A stretch of 64,000 nt of DNA from Bacteroidota bacterium (GTDB taxonomy: Bacteria; Bacteroidota; Bacteroidia; B-17B0; Aurantibacillaceae). Positions 46,851 through 55,082 of the stretch are shown piece after piece (position 1 is the stretch's first letter; every line of letters begins with the position of its first letter). The notes under the pieces are model-generated. The model had not been told where the DNA came from. It made no database searches and saw only the letters and a program-made list of their open reading frames with translations. The stretch spans positions 1 to 64,000 of the forward strand of contig JAJNBG010000022.1 of the NCBI GenBank assembly GCA_021155905.1, written 5' to 3'. Made by a program: the position numbers and the translations under genes.

Positions 46851-47264
46851 TTAATGAGAAAGTTTATCTTTTAGTAAACCATAAATATAGGTTCCAAAAA
46901 CCGCACTCAATAAAATGACAATAAATACTCCATAACCACTGCCAATAAGCGCGTACATTGGCCCCGGGCACGCACCTGTCATTGCCCAGCCCAGGCCAAA
47001 AATAATCGCACCAAAGATATTGCCTTTATGAAATATTTTAGGAGCAATATTTATTTCTTCACCGGCAACCGATTTGATCCTGTATTTCTTGATCAGCCAA
47101 ACAGAAATTATTCCCACAACAATGGCAGTGCAAATAATACCGTACATGTGAAAGGATTGAAAACGGAACATTTCCTGGATACGAAACCAGGATGTTACTT
47201 CGGCTTTAATTAAAATAATTCCGAACAGAATACCCAACAGGATGAATTTTATATTTTTTTTCAT
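46851..47264 (-). CDS. YeeE/YedE family protein, half-size (DUF6691 type)
   Basis: This 137-residue membrane protein has four hydrophobic segments and the motif GLGWAMTGACPGPMYALIGSG, in which the cysteine and glycine pattern matches the sulfur-compound channel family YeeE/YedE (TsuA). It pairs with the larger half next door, as commonly found when the YeeE fold is split over two genes. Characterised TsuA imports thiosulfate through a relay of cysteines. It begins 17 bases after the stop of the other half and precedes soxB by 64 bases. Confidence 0.85.
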   Translation of the reverse strand: MKKNIKFILLGILFGIILIKAEVTSWFRIQEMFRFQSFHMYGIICTAIVVGIISVWLIKKYRIKSVAGEEINIAPKIFHKGNIFGAIIFGLGWAMTGACPGPMYALIGSGYGVFIVILLSAVFGTYIYGLLKDKLSH

Positions 47265-47281
47265 TAATTAAATTTTTAAGA

Positions 47282-47842
47282 TTAAAGATTCATGATGTAA
47301 GGGAGGATCAGCCAGGTCATTAATAAACCACCGGCAAAGAAGCAACAGGTAGCAACAAGAGAAGGCCATTGTAAATTAGAGAGGCCCATAATTGCATGAC
47401 CTGAGGTACAACCTCCTGCCCATCGGGTTCCGAAGCCAACAAAAAAACCACCCACAACCATTAATATGAATCCTTTTAAAGTGAGTAGCGCCTTGAAATT
47501 AAAAATATCAGTAGGTATTAATCCCGAGTAATTCTTAACTCCCATTTGGTTCATGCTCTCAACAGCAGATTCAGTTAGTTGAACAGGCTCAGGATTTTGC
47601 CAGAAATATCCGGCAATTAATCCGCCAATCGCCACACCAAATACGAACATAAGATTCCATGATTCCTGTTTCCAATCGTATTTAAAGAACGTTAATTTTG
47701 TTGGAGTACAGGCTGCGCAAATATGCCTGAGGGTTGAAGAAACACCAAAAGATTTATTACCGATAATTAATAAAGCGGGTACCATTAAACCGATAAGAAT
47801 GCCGGAAACATACCAGGGCCAGGGTTGCGTTAGAATACTCAT
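47282..47842 (-). CDS. YeeE/YedE family sulfur-compound transporter, half-size
   Basis: The 186-residue protein has about five membrane segments, with [16 protein letters not shown] near residue 35-50 and the hallmark [22 protein letters not shown] near residue 140, whose cysteine lines the pore in TsuA-like channels. It probably moves thiosulfate or a related sulfur species across the inner membrane together with the adjacent half protein. It lies 16 bases after tsdA, strongly suggesting one transcript. Direction of transport cannot be read from the sequence. Confidence 0.87.
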   Translation of the reverse strand: MSILTQPWPWYVSGILIGLMVPALLIIGNKSFGVSSTLRHICAACTPTKLTFFKYDWKQESWNLMFVFGVAIGGLIAGYFWQNPEPVQLTESAVESMNQMGVKNYSGLIPTDIFNFKALLTLKGFILMVVGGFFVGFGTRWAGGCTSGHAIMGLSNLQWPSLVATCCFFAGGLLMTWLILPYIMNL

Positions 47843-47858
47843 AATTGATTTGTTTAGA

Positions 47859-48956
47859 TTATTTTTCTTTTTTCTGTTTCTTTATTATTGCTGCAATCGG
47901 CCCAAAAGGTCCGTACTTATGTTGAGCTTCGCTAAAGCCATCTGTATAGAGACCGAATGGATGATCAAACGGTTTTTCACTGATCTTAGGCCAGTCTTGA
48001 GAAATATCTTTTTTAGGACGTGGTTGCGAATTCACAAAGGCGGCTACATCCCAGGCTTCTTCATCCGATAGTTGCGGACTATTATGCATCACTCCCTGCG
48101 GCATATTGTATTTAACAAACTTCGCAAAACTCCCCAGACGGTACAAACCGGCGCCATCATTATAACTTTGCGGACCCCAAAGAGGAGGATAAGTAAAAGT
48201 AGTTTTTTCAGCGTTCAGCAATCCTTCTCCATTGGCCTGGTGACAGGACTGGCATTTTTCAACATACACACTCTGACCTTTATGAGGATCTGCGGCACGT
48301 TCTAAAAAAGCCAGTTCTTTTAAGCCTGAGCCTGCCGGTTTTTTTCCTTTGGGTACATCTTTCCCGATCCATTTGATATAAGCTACAATAGCCTGCATTT
48401 CTTTGGAAAGTGTATCAATAGCTTTGCCATTTAAGCTGCGCTCAAAACAATCATTCACCCGCTTGTAAATATTTTCAATGCTTCCTGAACGAGCCCTGTA
48501 CTTAGGATAAGTAGCAGCCACAGCACTGTAATTATTTCCAAACACAGTAGTACCCGCATTTAAATGACAGTTCTGGCAATTCATGCCGTTAGTGGAATTT
48601 TTAAAGACCTTTCCATTCGGGCCGTAATACAAAGCGGTATGAGCAACCAATTCTTTACCATACAACACCATTTCCTTTTCAGTGGCAGCCAATGATAATT
48701 CATCCGGGGCTTTCCAATAGTTGGTGGTATCAATTTGTTTTAATGCTTCCTGTTTAGCAGCATCCGTAAAGTTTCCGTTTGAATCAGCCTGAGGAATAGC
48801 AACCTTTGGTTTTTCGGCAGGAGTATAATCAGGCAGGTAATTATATAATAAAACGGAAAGAACAACAATGATAAAGATCAAAGCAATGATTGCATTGATC
48901 AGCTTTGAAATAACTTCAGTAAGATTATTTTGATCTTTATTTTGTTCTTCTGTCAT
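47859..48956 (-). CDS. tsdA: TsdA-like diheme thiosulfate dehydrogenase, membrane-anchored
   Basis: The 365-residue protein has an N-terminal membrane anchor (residues ~20-41) in place of a cleaved signal peptide. Two c-type hemes are bound: C127xxC130H131 ([15 protein letters not shown]) and C235xxC238H239 ([12 protein letters not shown]). Cys170 in [11 protein letters not shown] corresponds to the cysteine that ligates heme 1 in TsdA, a very unusual His/Cys pair, and FVKYNMPQG supplies a candidate Met for heme 2. [19 protein letters not shown] is strongly TsdA-like. TsdA oxidises thiosulfate to tetrathionate or runs the reverse reaction. It is the first gene of the sulfur operon. Confidence 0.88.
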   Translation of the reverse strand: MTEEQNKDQNNLTEVISKLINAIIALIFIIVVLSVLLYNYLPDYTPAEKPKVAIPQADSNGNFTDAAKQEALKQIDTTNYWKAPDELSLAATEKEMVLYGKELVAHTALYYGPNGKVFKNSTNGMNCQNCHLNAGTTVFGNNYSAVAATYPKYRARSGSIENIYKRVNDCFERSLNGKAIDTLSKEMQAIVAYIKWIGKDVPKGKKPAGSGLKELAFLERAADPHKGQSVYVEKCQSCHQANGEGLLNAEKTTFTYPPLWGPQSYNDGAGLYRLGSFAKFVKYNMPQGVMHNSPQLSDEEAWDVAAFVNSQPRPKKDISQDWPKISEKPFDHPFGLYTDGFSEAQHKYGPFGPIAAIIKKQKKEK

Positions 48957-49020
48957 TTATAGCTCCAGGCCAACCCGTTTAATAATACTTATAAGAAATT
49001 TTACTTTATAAGTTTATACA

Positions 49021-49054
49021 TCCTCCGTCCTGCGGACACCTCCTTCAAAGGAGG
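49021..49054. repeat. CCTCC-type palindromic repeat
   Basis: Nested inverted repeats TCCTCCGTCC ... GGAC and CCTCCTT (49039-49045) / AAGGAGG (49048-49054) lie between dapA and tsdA; a T-rich stretch follows on the plus strand. Probably another dispersed intergenic repeat. Confidence 0.6.
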
Positions 49055-49134
49055 AATTTTTGCGTTTTTTCAGATTCTGCAATTCCCTCTTTGAAGAAAG
49101 TGCCTGAAAGGCGGGAAATGTTGTTCTGATAATA

Positions 49135-50013
49135 TTAATAAGCTATTTTCTTTAACTTCGCTTTCACTGTATCATTAGGTTCAACCAATGGTAAACGAAC
49201 GTTGGCCAGAGTAATCTTTTTTTGCGCTAATACTACTTTTACGCCACCCGGGTTTCCGTCCGCAAATAATTGCTCGGTGATCTCCATCAGTTTATAATGT
49301 AATTTTTGCGCGGTTTTTAAATCATGCACCAAAGCCGATCGAACCATATCACTGAAATCTTTCGGATAAGCATTAGCCACCACAGAGATTACGCCATCTC
49401 CACCGCTGGCGATGATTGGTAATGTTAGATTATCATCACCACTAATGATCAGGAAATTATCCGGGCGATGCTTGATGATCTTCATGATCTGCTCCATATT
49501 ACCACTCGCTTCTTTCACGGCAATGATGTTCTTAAATTCAGTGGCCAAACGAATGGTGGTATCCCATGAAATATTGGAAGCTGTTCTTCCCGGTACATTG
49601 TATAATATGATCGGCAAAGGGCTTGCTTTTGAGATAGCTTTGTAATGCTGGTAAATACCTTCCTGTGACGGTTTGTTATAATAAGGCGAAACAGAAAGGA
49701 TCGCATCAAAATCAGATAATTTATCTTTTTTCAATTGTTCCACAATTTCAGCGGTATTGTTACCCCCAACTCCTAAAACTAACGGTAAGCGTTTTTTATT
49801 GGTTTTAACAATGTGCGCAATCACCTGTTCTTTTTCTTCCTTCGATAAGGTCGCCGTTTCACCGGTAGTACCCATCACGACAATGTACTCTACCCTACCT
49901 TTTATGAGGTGTTCTACTAATTTAGTTAATGCCGGAAAATCAATGGCTCCTTTTGACGTAAACGGAGTGACAATGGCAACTCCCGTACCTGTAAAATTTA
50001 ATGCTTGCTTCAT
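49135..50013 (-). CDS. dapA: 4-hydroxy-tetrahydrodipicolinate synthase
   Basis: The 292-residue TIM-barrel protein has GTGVAIVTPF at the N-terminus, VMGTTGETATLSKEE with the substrate-binding threonines, VSPYYNKPSQEGIYQHYKAIS with the catalytic tyrosine, YNVPGRTASN, the Schiff-base lysine in IIAVKEASGNMEQI and LIISGDDNLTLP. It condenses pyruvate with aspartate semialdehyde at the head of the lysine/diaminopimelate pathway. Length and all active-site residues are normal. The gene overlaps the upstream DUF6913 gene by 4 bases, an arrangement frequent in the phylum. Confidence 0.97.
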   Translation of the reverse strand: MKQALNFTGTGVAIVTPFTSKGAIDFPALTKLVEHLIKGRVEYIVVMGTTGETATLSKEEKEQVIAHIVKTNKKRLPLVLGVGGNNTAEIVEQLKKDKLSDFDAILSVSPYYNKPSQEGIYQHYKAISKASPLPIILYNVPGRTASNISWDTTIRLATEFKNIIAVKEASGNMEQIMKIIKHRPDNFLIISGDDNLTLPIIASGGDGVISVVANAYPKDFSDMVRSALVHDLKTAQKLHYKLMEITEQLFADGNPGGVKVVLAQKKITLANVRLPLVEPNDTVKAKLKKIAY

Positions 50014-50528
50014 TTGGTTGTTGGTTTAATCATATTCAAATATACTATTACTTGTTTTAAGTAATCCGAACTATTCAATGTTTTATCACTATTTATTGTC
50101 ATTTCAAACGCCCCGTTTTGAAAACTTCCTATTTTACATTTGGCAGGGACCAGTTTACTAAGAGCAAAAGCTTTTACCTGTTTTGCTTCACCAAGGTTAA
50201 TTAACACATCTATTGGTTTGGAAGATAATTTATGAATCACATCGTCCTTTGGCAAACCAAAAAGTGTAAATTGTTTTTTATCCAAAATCAAATGGTTAAA
50301 ATCCGGCCGAGGAGCATGCTCCGGTTTGCCTTCAAAAATAATGGCGACCAGAACATGAATGTTATCTTTTTTACAAACATTGATGAAATCCACACAATTG
50401 CTCAACTGATGGTCATAAGCAATTAATACAACACTGGATAGCTGGCTCCAGTTTAAAAATTGCTTAGCACTTTTGGTTGTTTCTTTTTTGGAGATCAGCC
50501 AATTTGAAATATGTTGTATAAATGACAC
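50010..50528 (-). CDS. DUF6913-type protein linked to dapA
   Basis: The 172-residue protein begins at GTG (50528). It has a small Rossmann-like pattern (VVLIAYDHQLSNCVDFINVCK, VLVAIIFEGKPEHA, FTLFGLPKDDVIHKL, IDVLINLGEA, KCKIGSFQNGAFEMTI). It matches my memory of the DUF6913 family, small Bacteroidota proteins encoded next to dapA. The function is unknown; conserved coupling to dapA (4-base overlap) hints at a role in lysine or cell-wall synthesis (inference). No signal peptide or membrane segment is present. Confidence 0.75.
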   Translation of the reverse strand: MSFIQHISNWLISKKETTKSAKQFLNWSQLSSVVLIAYDHQLSNCVDFINVCKKDNIHVLVAIIFEGKPEHAPRPDFNHLILDKKQFTLFGLPKDDVIHKLSSKPIDVLINLGEAKQVKAFALSKLVPAKCKIGSFQNGAFEMTINSDKTLNSSDYLKQVIVYLNMIKPTTK

Positions 50529-50646
50529 GTTACAGGATATGCAAACAAAAATACAAAACAGCCAAGGAAAATGCTATTCCGGCGAATAAAATAAAGAGTG
50601 GGCATAGGGTTGCATTAATTTGCAATTGTAACTAAAACTATATCCT

Positions 50647-52260
50647 ATGAAAAAACTGTACTCACTCCTCCTGGTTCTTATATTTTTATCCGGAAAACAT
50701 TATGCGCAAACCATTCAATGGGCAACAACCGAGAACGGCCCTAACACCGCAAAAAAAATATTCTGTGACAAAGACAGTAATGTTTATATATACGGGAACA
50801 AAGCACTGGCCGGGATAGATCCATACACCTTTTCACCAGATACGAGCGGCTCATACCTTGAAAAATTTTCGGCACAGGGAAACCTTGTACTCTACAAACG
50901 CTGGAACGGGATTCGTTTTTATATCCAGGATTATATTTATGATGGGAACCAGTCATTCTATTTCACTGGTTTCTTTGCAGGAAGCTTTACGATAGATGGC
51001 ATAACAATAACCAGCAAGGGAAATCTTGACGGGATGATCGGGAAAATGAACACGAATGGAACTATTTTATGGATCAACACATTTGGAAGCAGCCAAAGAG
51101 AAATTGGGCAGGGAATCTGTTTAAACAGTGCAAAAACTAGTCTTATTATTACAGGCAGCACGACAGATAGCCTTGTAGTGAATAATACTTACATTGACAA
51201 AAGCACACAAAGTGCGTTGGTGGCAAAATTTTCCCTGAGCGGAATACTACAGTCCCATAAGCTACATGATTTCCTGCCACAAAGAGATAATGTGTACGGA
51301 ACTGAAGAAGGATTAGGAAATGTTGGAAAAGAAATTAAATGTGACATGGCTGGCAATTATTACATTCTTACCGATCGGGAAGGTAAACACCCACCCTGCT
51401 GTTCAAGTGATACATTAGATGCTGCACTTGAAGGAAGGTATGTTACAAAATTAAATGCAAGCCTTGATACAATCTGGTCACATTATGTGATTGGTCCTAA
51501 CTGTTATTATGGCTGGGAATCTCATGGCCTGGCTGTATCTGCTAATGGCGATCCTTATATTACGGGATACTGTTCCAGTCATTATGGTGGGACCGGCTTT
51601 GTTGACAGGTTAAACCAGAATACCGGCGTAGTTGCCTGGAATGAGGATCGCACGGATGGTGGCTTCGGTGACATTACCACAGAAGGAAATAACCTGTTTA
51701 CCTGTGGCACAGACAGCGCAAATTATTGTCCTTGTCCTGATTCACACCAAGGCTACCAAACCCTGAAAAAATTTGACCAAAGTAATACGATGGTACAACT
51801 GATGAAATTCAATGGATCTAAATATGAAGACTTACGTTTTGATAATATAACAAGAGACGGGTTTGGTGATACATACCTTCTCGGGACTTTTTATTCATCT
51901 ATGACAGTAATTGGAACTGACACACTCTACTCGTCTTTTCCAGCGTCGCAAGGCCGTTTTGTGATGAAACTGAGTGATAACGCAACCTCCACTGCTATAG
52001 CCCGTAATGAATCCGGCACTTCATTCTATGTTTACCCCAACCCCTCGAATGGAATTGTGGAGATTCATTATTCAGGAAACGGAAATGAAAATGCCCGGTT
52101 TAATGTGGTGGATATAATGGGTAGAACCATTCATTCGGACATGCTTCCAAAAGGAACGAACACCAAAACAATTGATCTCAGTAAAGAGGCGAAAGGCCTT
52201 TACATGATCGAGGTATTTTCAGAAAAGGGAAAAAATTATAAAAAGCTGGTTATAGAATAA
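50647..52260 (+). CDS. T9SS cargo protein with SBBP-like beta-propeller repeats
   Basis: The 537-residue protein has a signal peptide (KHYAQT). Its body has repeated FCDKDSNVYIYG, GKMNTNGTILWINTFG, NYYILTDREG and GDPYITGYCS-type units typical of SBBP (YTV-like) beta-propellers of Bacteroidota surface proteins. Several cysteine pairs (HPPCCSSD, NYCPCPDS) suggest disulfides. The last ~80 residues are a T9SS type-A sorting domain: FYVYPNPSNGIVEIHYS, FNVVDIMGRTIHSD, AKGLYMIEVFS and a KKLVIE end. It is presumably secreted or surface-bound. A terminator follows directly. Confidence 0.88.
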   Translation: MKKLYSLLLVLIFLSGKHYAQTIQWATTENGPNTAKKIFCDKDSNVYIYGNKALAGIDPYTFSPDTSGSYLEKFSAQGNLVLYKRWNGIRFYIQDYIYDGNQSFYFTGFFAGSFTIDGITITSKGNLDGMIGKMNTNGTILWINTFGSSQREIGQGICLNSAKTSLIITGSTTDSLVVNNTYIDKSTQSALVAKFSLSGILQSHKLHDFLPQRDNVYGTEEGLGNVGKEIKCDMAGNYYILTDREGKHPPCCSSDTLDAALEGRYVTKLNASLDTIWSHYVIGPNCYYGWESHGLAVSANGDPYITGYCSSHYGGTGFVDRLNQNTGVVAWNEDRTDGGFGDITTEGNNLFTCGTDSANYCPCPDSHQGYQTLKKFDQSNTMVQLMKFNGSKYEDLRFDNITRDGFGDTYLLGTFYSSMTVIGTDTLYSSFPASQGRFVMKLSDNATSTAIARNESGTSFYVYPNPSNGIVEIHYSGNGNENARFNVVDIMGRTIHSDMLPKGTNTKTIDLSKEAKGLYMIEVFSEKGKNYKKLVIE

Positions 52261-52263
52261 ACA

Positions 52264-52293
52264 AAAAAGGGGTTAGAAAACTAACCCCTTTTT
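52264..52293. terminator. Bidirectional terminator
   Basis: AAAAAGGGGTTAG / CTAACCCCTTTTT is a 13-bp perfect stem with an AAAA loop. The right arm touches the stop codon of the minus-strand mazG gene, so it serves both convergent genes. Confidence 0.92.
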
Positions 52294-53066
52294 TACTTTC
52301 CTTCTTTGGTCTTGGCTTCGTTCCAGAACTTATCCATTTCTTCCAAAGTCGATTCTTCCAGGGTTTTGCCCTGGGCTTTGATTTTTTGTTCCATGTAATT
52401 GAAACGGAAGATGAATTTCTTATTAGTCTTTTCTAAAGCATCCTCCGGATTTATTTTTAAATAACGTGCGTAATTAATGAGAGAAAACAAAACGTCACCA
52501 AACTCCGCTTCCAGTTTTTCCTGGCTTCCGTTCTTCACTTCTTCGTGGAACTCACCCAGCTCTTCCTGTACCTTTTCCCACACTTGCTCCGGCCTGTCCC
52601 AGTCAAAACCAATCGCGCGCGCTTTATCCTGGATGCGCAAAGCTTTTAATAACGACGGCATGCTGTTGGGTACACCGGATAAGGCTCCTTTATCTCCCTC
52701 TTTTTGCTTGAGTTTTTCCCAGTTCGTAGTTACTTCTTCTGCTCCGGAAACTTTTACATCTCCATAAATATGCGGATGACGAAAGATCATTTTTTCACAC
52801 AAAGAATTAATGACATCGGTAATATTAAAATCATTGGTCTCACTTCCGATCTTTGCATAAAAAACCAGGTGCAATAAAATATCACCGATCTCTTTTTTAA
52901 TCTCATTTGGGTCTTTCTTTAAAATCGCATCACTCAACTCATAAGTTTCTTCGATGGTCAAATGCCTTAAAGATTCCATGGTCTGCTTCTGATCCCAGGG
53001 GCATTTGGCACGCAAATCATCCATGATATTCAGCAAACGTTCAAAGGCTACTAATCGCTCGTCCAT
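52293..53066 (-). CDS. mazG: Nucleoside triphosphate pyrophosphohydrolase MazG (two-domain)
   Basis: The 257-residue protein has the tandem MazG layout. The N-terminal domain has CPWDQKQTMESLRHLTIEETYEL, the EExxE-type motif and EIGDILLHLVFYAKIG; the C-terminal domain has KVQEELGEFHEEV and EAEFGDVLFSLINYARYL. It hydrolyses NTPs to NMPs and pyrophosphate, with roles in ppGpp control and clearing aberrant nucleotides. It lies 1 base after the kynurenine monooxygenase gene. The genome also has a short form at 7771. Confidence 0.95.
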   Translation of the reverse strand: MDERLVAFERLLNIMDDLRAKCPWDQKQTMESLRHLTIEETYELSDAILKKDPNEIKKEIGDILLHLVFYAKIGSETNDFNITDVINSLCEKMIFRHPHIYGDVKVSGAEEVTTNWEKLKQKEGDKGALSGVPNSMPSLLKALRIQDKARAIGFDWDRPEQVWEKVQEELGEFHEEVKNGSQEKLEAEFGDVLFSLINYARYLKINPEDALEKTNKKFIFRFNYMEQKIKAQGKTLEESTLEEMDKFWNEAKTKEGK

Positions 53067-53067
53067 C

Positions 53068-54417
53068 TTATAATGATTTTAAAATCGCATTCTCTACTTC
53101 AGTACTATCCCATTTATTTTCAATATCCGGCATCATCATAATCTTATCCATAATGGCCTGTTGTTTGTTACCGGCTATCAATGCCTCGCTATAGCGGATA
53201 GACGGCGTATAAGTCACCATACTGTATAACGGAATCCATTTCTCAGGATGTTTGGCGCTGAAATGTGCTTCGATTTTCTTCTGAAGTAAAAAGGTTTTAT
53301 CAGCCGTTTTATCACGCATTTCAATAAAGTTGGCAATGGCTAAATCGGCGATAGCGTCACCATCGGGCTTGCGTAATGTTTCATATTCTTTCAAACAGGC
53401 GGCATTTAAATCACCATGTTTTTCCATTAATTCATTCAACACCACGCAATCTTCAAAACCACAATTCATTCCCTGTCCGTAAAAAGGCACAATGGCATGA
53501 GCCGCATCACCAATCAATGCTATTTTTTCATCCCATACCCATGGCTTGCATTTCACGGTTACCAAGCTGGACGTAGGATTCGCAAAATAGTCTTCCAACA
53601 AGGTTGGCATTAAAGGAACCGCATCAGGAAATTCCTGTTTAAAAAATGCCAGGACTTCTTCTTTTGTTTTTAAAGCCTCAAAGGAAACTTTTCCTTCCAT
53701 CTGGAAAAACAAGGTGCAGGTGAAGCTGCCATCCATGTTCGGCAGGGCAATCATCATAAAACTACCGCGTGGCCAGATATGCAAACAATTCTTTTCAATC
53801 AGGTGTTCCCCATTTGCTCCTGCCGGAATCACCAGTTCTTTATAACCACAGTCAATATAAAACTGCTGGTAATCAAAACGATCTGACTGCAATTGCATCT
53901 GGGTACGCACCGCACTAAACGCCCCGTCTGAACCTAAAATAAAATCTGATTTAACGTGCGAAGTGGTATCGGTGTTTGTATTATGAAAAAATAATTCGTT
54001 TGTTCTACGATCTATTTTATCACATCTCTCTTCAAAATGAATTTTCACATTTGGCTGTTGTTCTGCCAAATCCATTAAACGCATATTGATACCGCCACGG
54101 GATACAGAGTAAATGGCCTGATTATCTTTTCCGTAAGCCTGGTACGTAGATGACCCGTCTTTCATATGAATAGAACGACCATACATGGGAATGGCGATTT
54201 TTTTGATTTCATCCGCAATGCCAACTCCTTCCAGTCCTCTCCACCCCCTATCACTTAAAGCTAAATTAATAGAACGGCCTGCAATGATATCTGCCTCGCG
54301 CATATCAGGGCGGCGTTCATAAATATCAACTTTATGTCCTCGCTTCGCTAAATAAATGGAAACCAGGGAACCAACCAACCCGGCACCTACAACTGTAATA
54401 TTTTTTTTTGAACTCAT
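53068..54417 (-). CDS. kmo: Kynurenine 3-monooxygenase
   Basis: The 449-residue flavoprotein has the FAD-binding VVGAGLVGSLVSIYLAKRGH (residues ~9-28) and the kynurenine-monooxygenase hallmark GRSINLALSDRGWRGLEGVG, SVSRGGINMRLMDLAE and the second FAD motif ALIGDAAHAIVPFYGQGMNCGFEDC. YSMVTYTPSIRYSEAL is also typical. It hydroxylates kynurenine with NADPH and oxygen in tryptophan breakdown, often toward quinolinate/NAD in Bacteroidota. Other pathway genes are not in the window. It overlaps the DUF1801 gene by 4 bases and precedes mazG by 1 base. Confidence 0.95.
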   Translation of the reverse strand: MSSKKNITVVGAGLVGSLVSIYLAKRGHKVDIYERRPDMREADIIAGRSINLALSDRGWRGLEGVGIADEIKKIAIPMYGRSIHMKDGSSTYQAYGKDNQAIYSVSRGGINMRLMDLAEQQPNVKIHFEERCDKIDRRTNELFFHNTNTDTTSHVKSDFILGSDGAFSAVRTQMQLQSDRFDYQQFYIDCGYKELVIPAGANGEHLIEKNCLHIWPRGSFMMIALPNMDGSFTCTLFFQMEGKVSFEALKTKEEVLAFFKQEFPDAVPLMPTLLEDYFANPTSSLVTVKCKPWVWDEKIALIGDAAHAIVPFYGQGMNCGFEDCVVLNELMEKHGDLNAACLKEYETLRKPDGDAIADLAIANFIEMRDKTADKTFLLQKKIEAHFSAKHPEKWIPLYSMVTYTPSIRYSEALIAGNKQQAIMDKIMMMPDIENKWDSTEVENAILKSL

Positions 54418-55082
54418 TTTTTTAATGTTACTTTTTTATACTTATCATGCATCATTTGTTTGGATGCCAGTTTTTCAATGGCCTGACCAATCCGTTTCAA
54501 ACGTGTTTCTTCTTTCTTGGCATCTGTGATCCACATCATGTACTCTTTGCGATGAGAATAGGCTAAAGATTCAAAGTAGGTAAACACTTTAGCGGACTTA
54601 AAACTTTTTTTTACATCGTCGGGGATTTCTACTGTTTTGTCTTTCGCCGCTATAATCTTTATCCCTTTTCTATTATTGTCGATCGCTTCAAACAACAATT
54701 CAAGAATGGATTCTTCGTCAATTTGTTTCACATCGGTGAAAGTAAGATGCCTGTTGTGAACATTACCGGGATTTTGTTGCAGGATCTTTTTCGGATCTTT
54801 CAATAATGCTCCCTGAAAAAAAGTAAGGGCCGCGTGTTTTTTAAATCCCCAGAATCCACATACCATACCATCCAGGTAATAATTAGGTCCCCATTTCCAG
54901 TCCTCGATCATGTCAGGATCGGCACTCAAAATAATCTTCCGAAGTTTCCTGCAAATTTTCTGCGCAAAGGGTTCCATTTGAGAAATTCCCTCATCGATTA
55001 AAGCAGGCGCATCCGGATTATGTTTTACTTTTGCGATATTAAATGTAGATTTGGTTGTGCTTAAAAAACTGGAAGTAAACAT
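54414..55082 (-). CDS. DUF1801 / YdeI-like protein
   Basis: From the ATG at 55082 the protein has 222 residues. The N-terminal DUF1801 domain shows MEPFAQKICRKLRKIILSAD, IEDWKWGPNYYLDGMVCGFW and FKKHAALTFFQGALL (helix plus the (K/E)WG-x-x-YY signature); the C-terminal part with KIIAAKDKTVEIPDDVKKSF, AYSHRKEYMMWITDAKKEETR matches YdeI/OmpD-associated proteins. Its function is unknown. It starts a three-gene operon with kmo (ATGA overlap) and mazG. Its first ~26 bases overlap the 5' end of the divergent tilS gene, so one of the two starts may be wrong. Confidence 0.82.
   Translation of the reverse strand: MFTSSFLSTTKSTFNIAKVKHNPDAPALIDEGISQMEPFAQKICRKLRKIILSADPDMIEDWKWGPNYYLDGMVCGFWGFKKHAALTFFQGALLKDPKKILQQNPGNVHNRHLTFTDVKQIDEESILELLFEAIDNNRKGIKIIAAKDKTVEIPDDVKKSFKSAKVFTYFESLAYSHRKEYMMWITDAKKEETRLKRIGQAIEKLASKQMMHDKYKKVTLKK
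55026..55033 (+). promoter_or_regulatory. Putative -7 box of tilS
   Basis: TACTTTTG matches TAnnTTTG and lies 23 bases before the GTG start at 55057, inside the coding region of the divergent DUF1801 gene. Confidence 0.5.
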
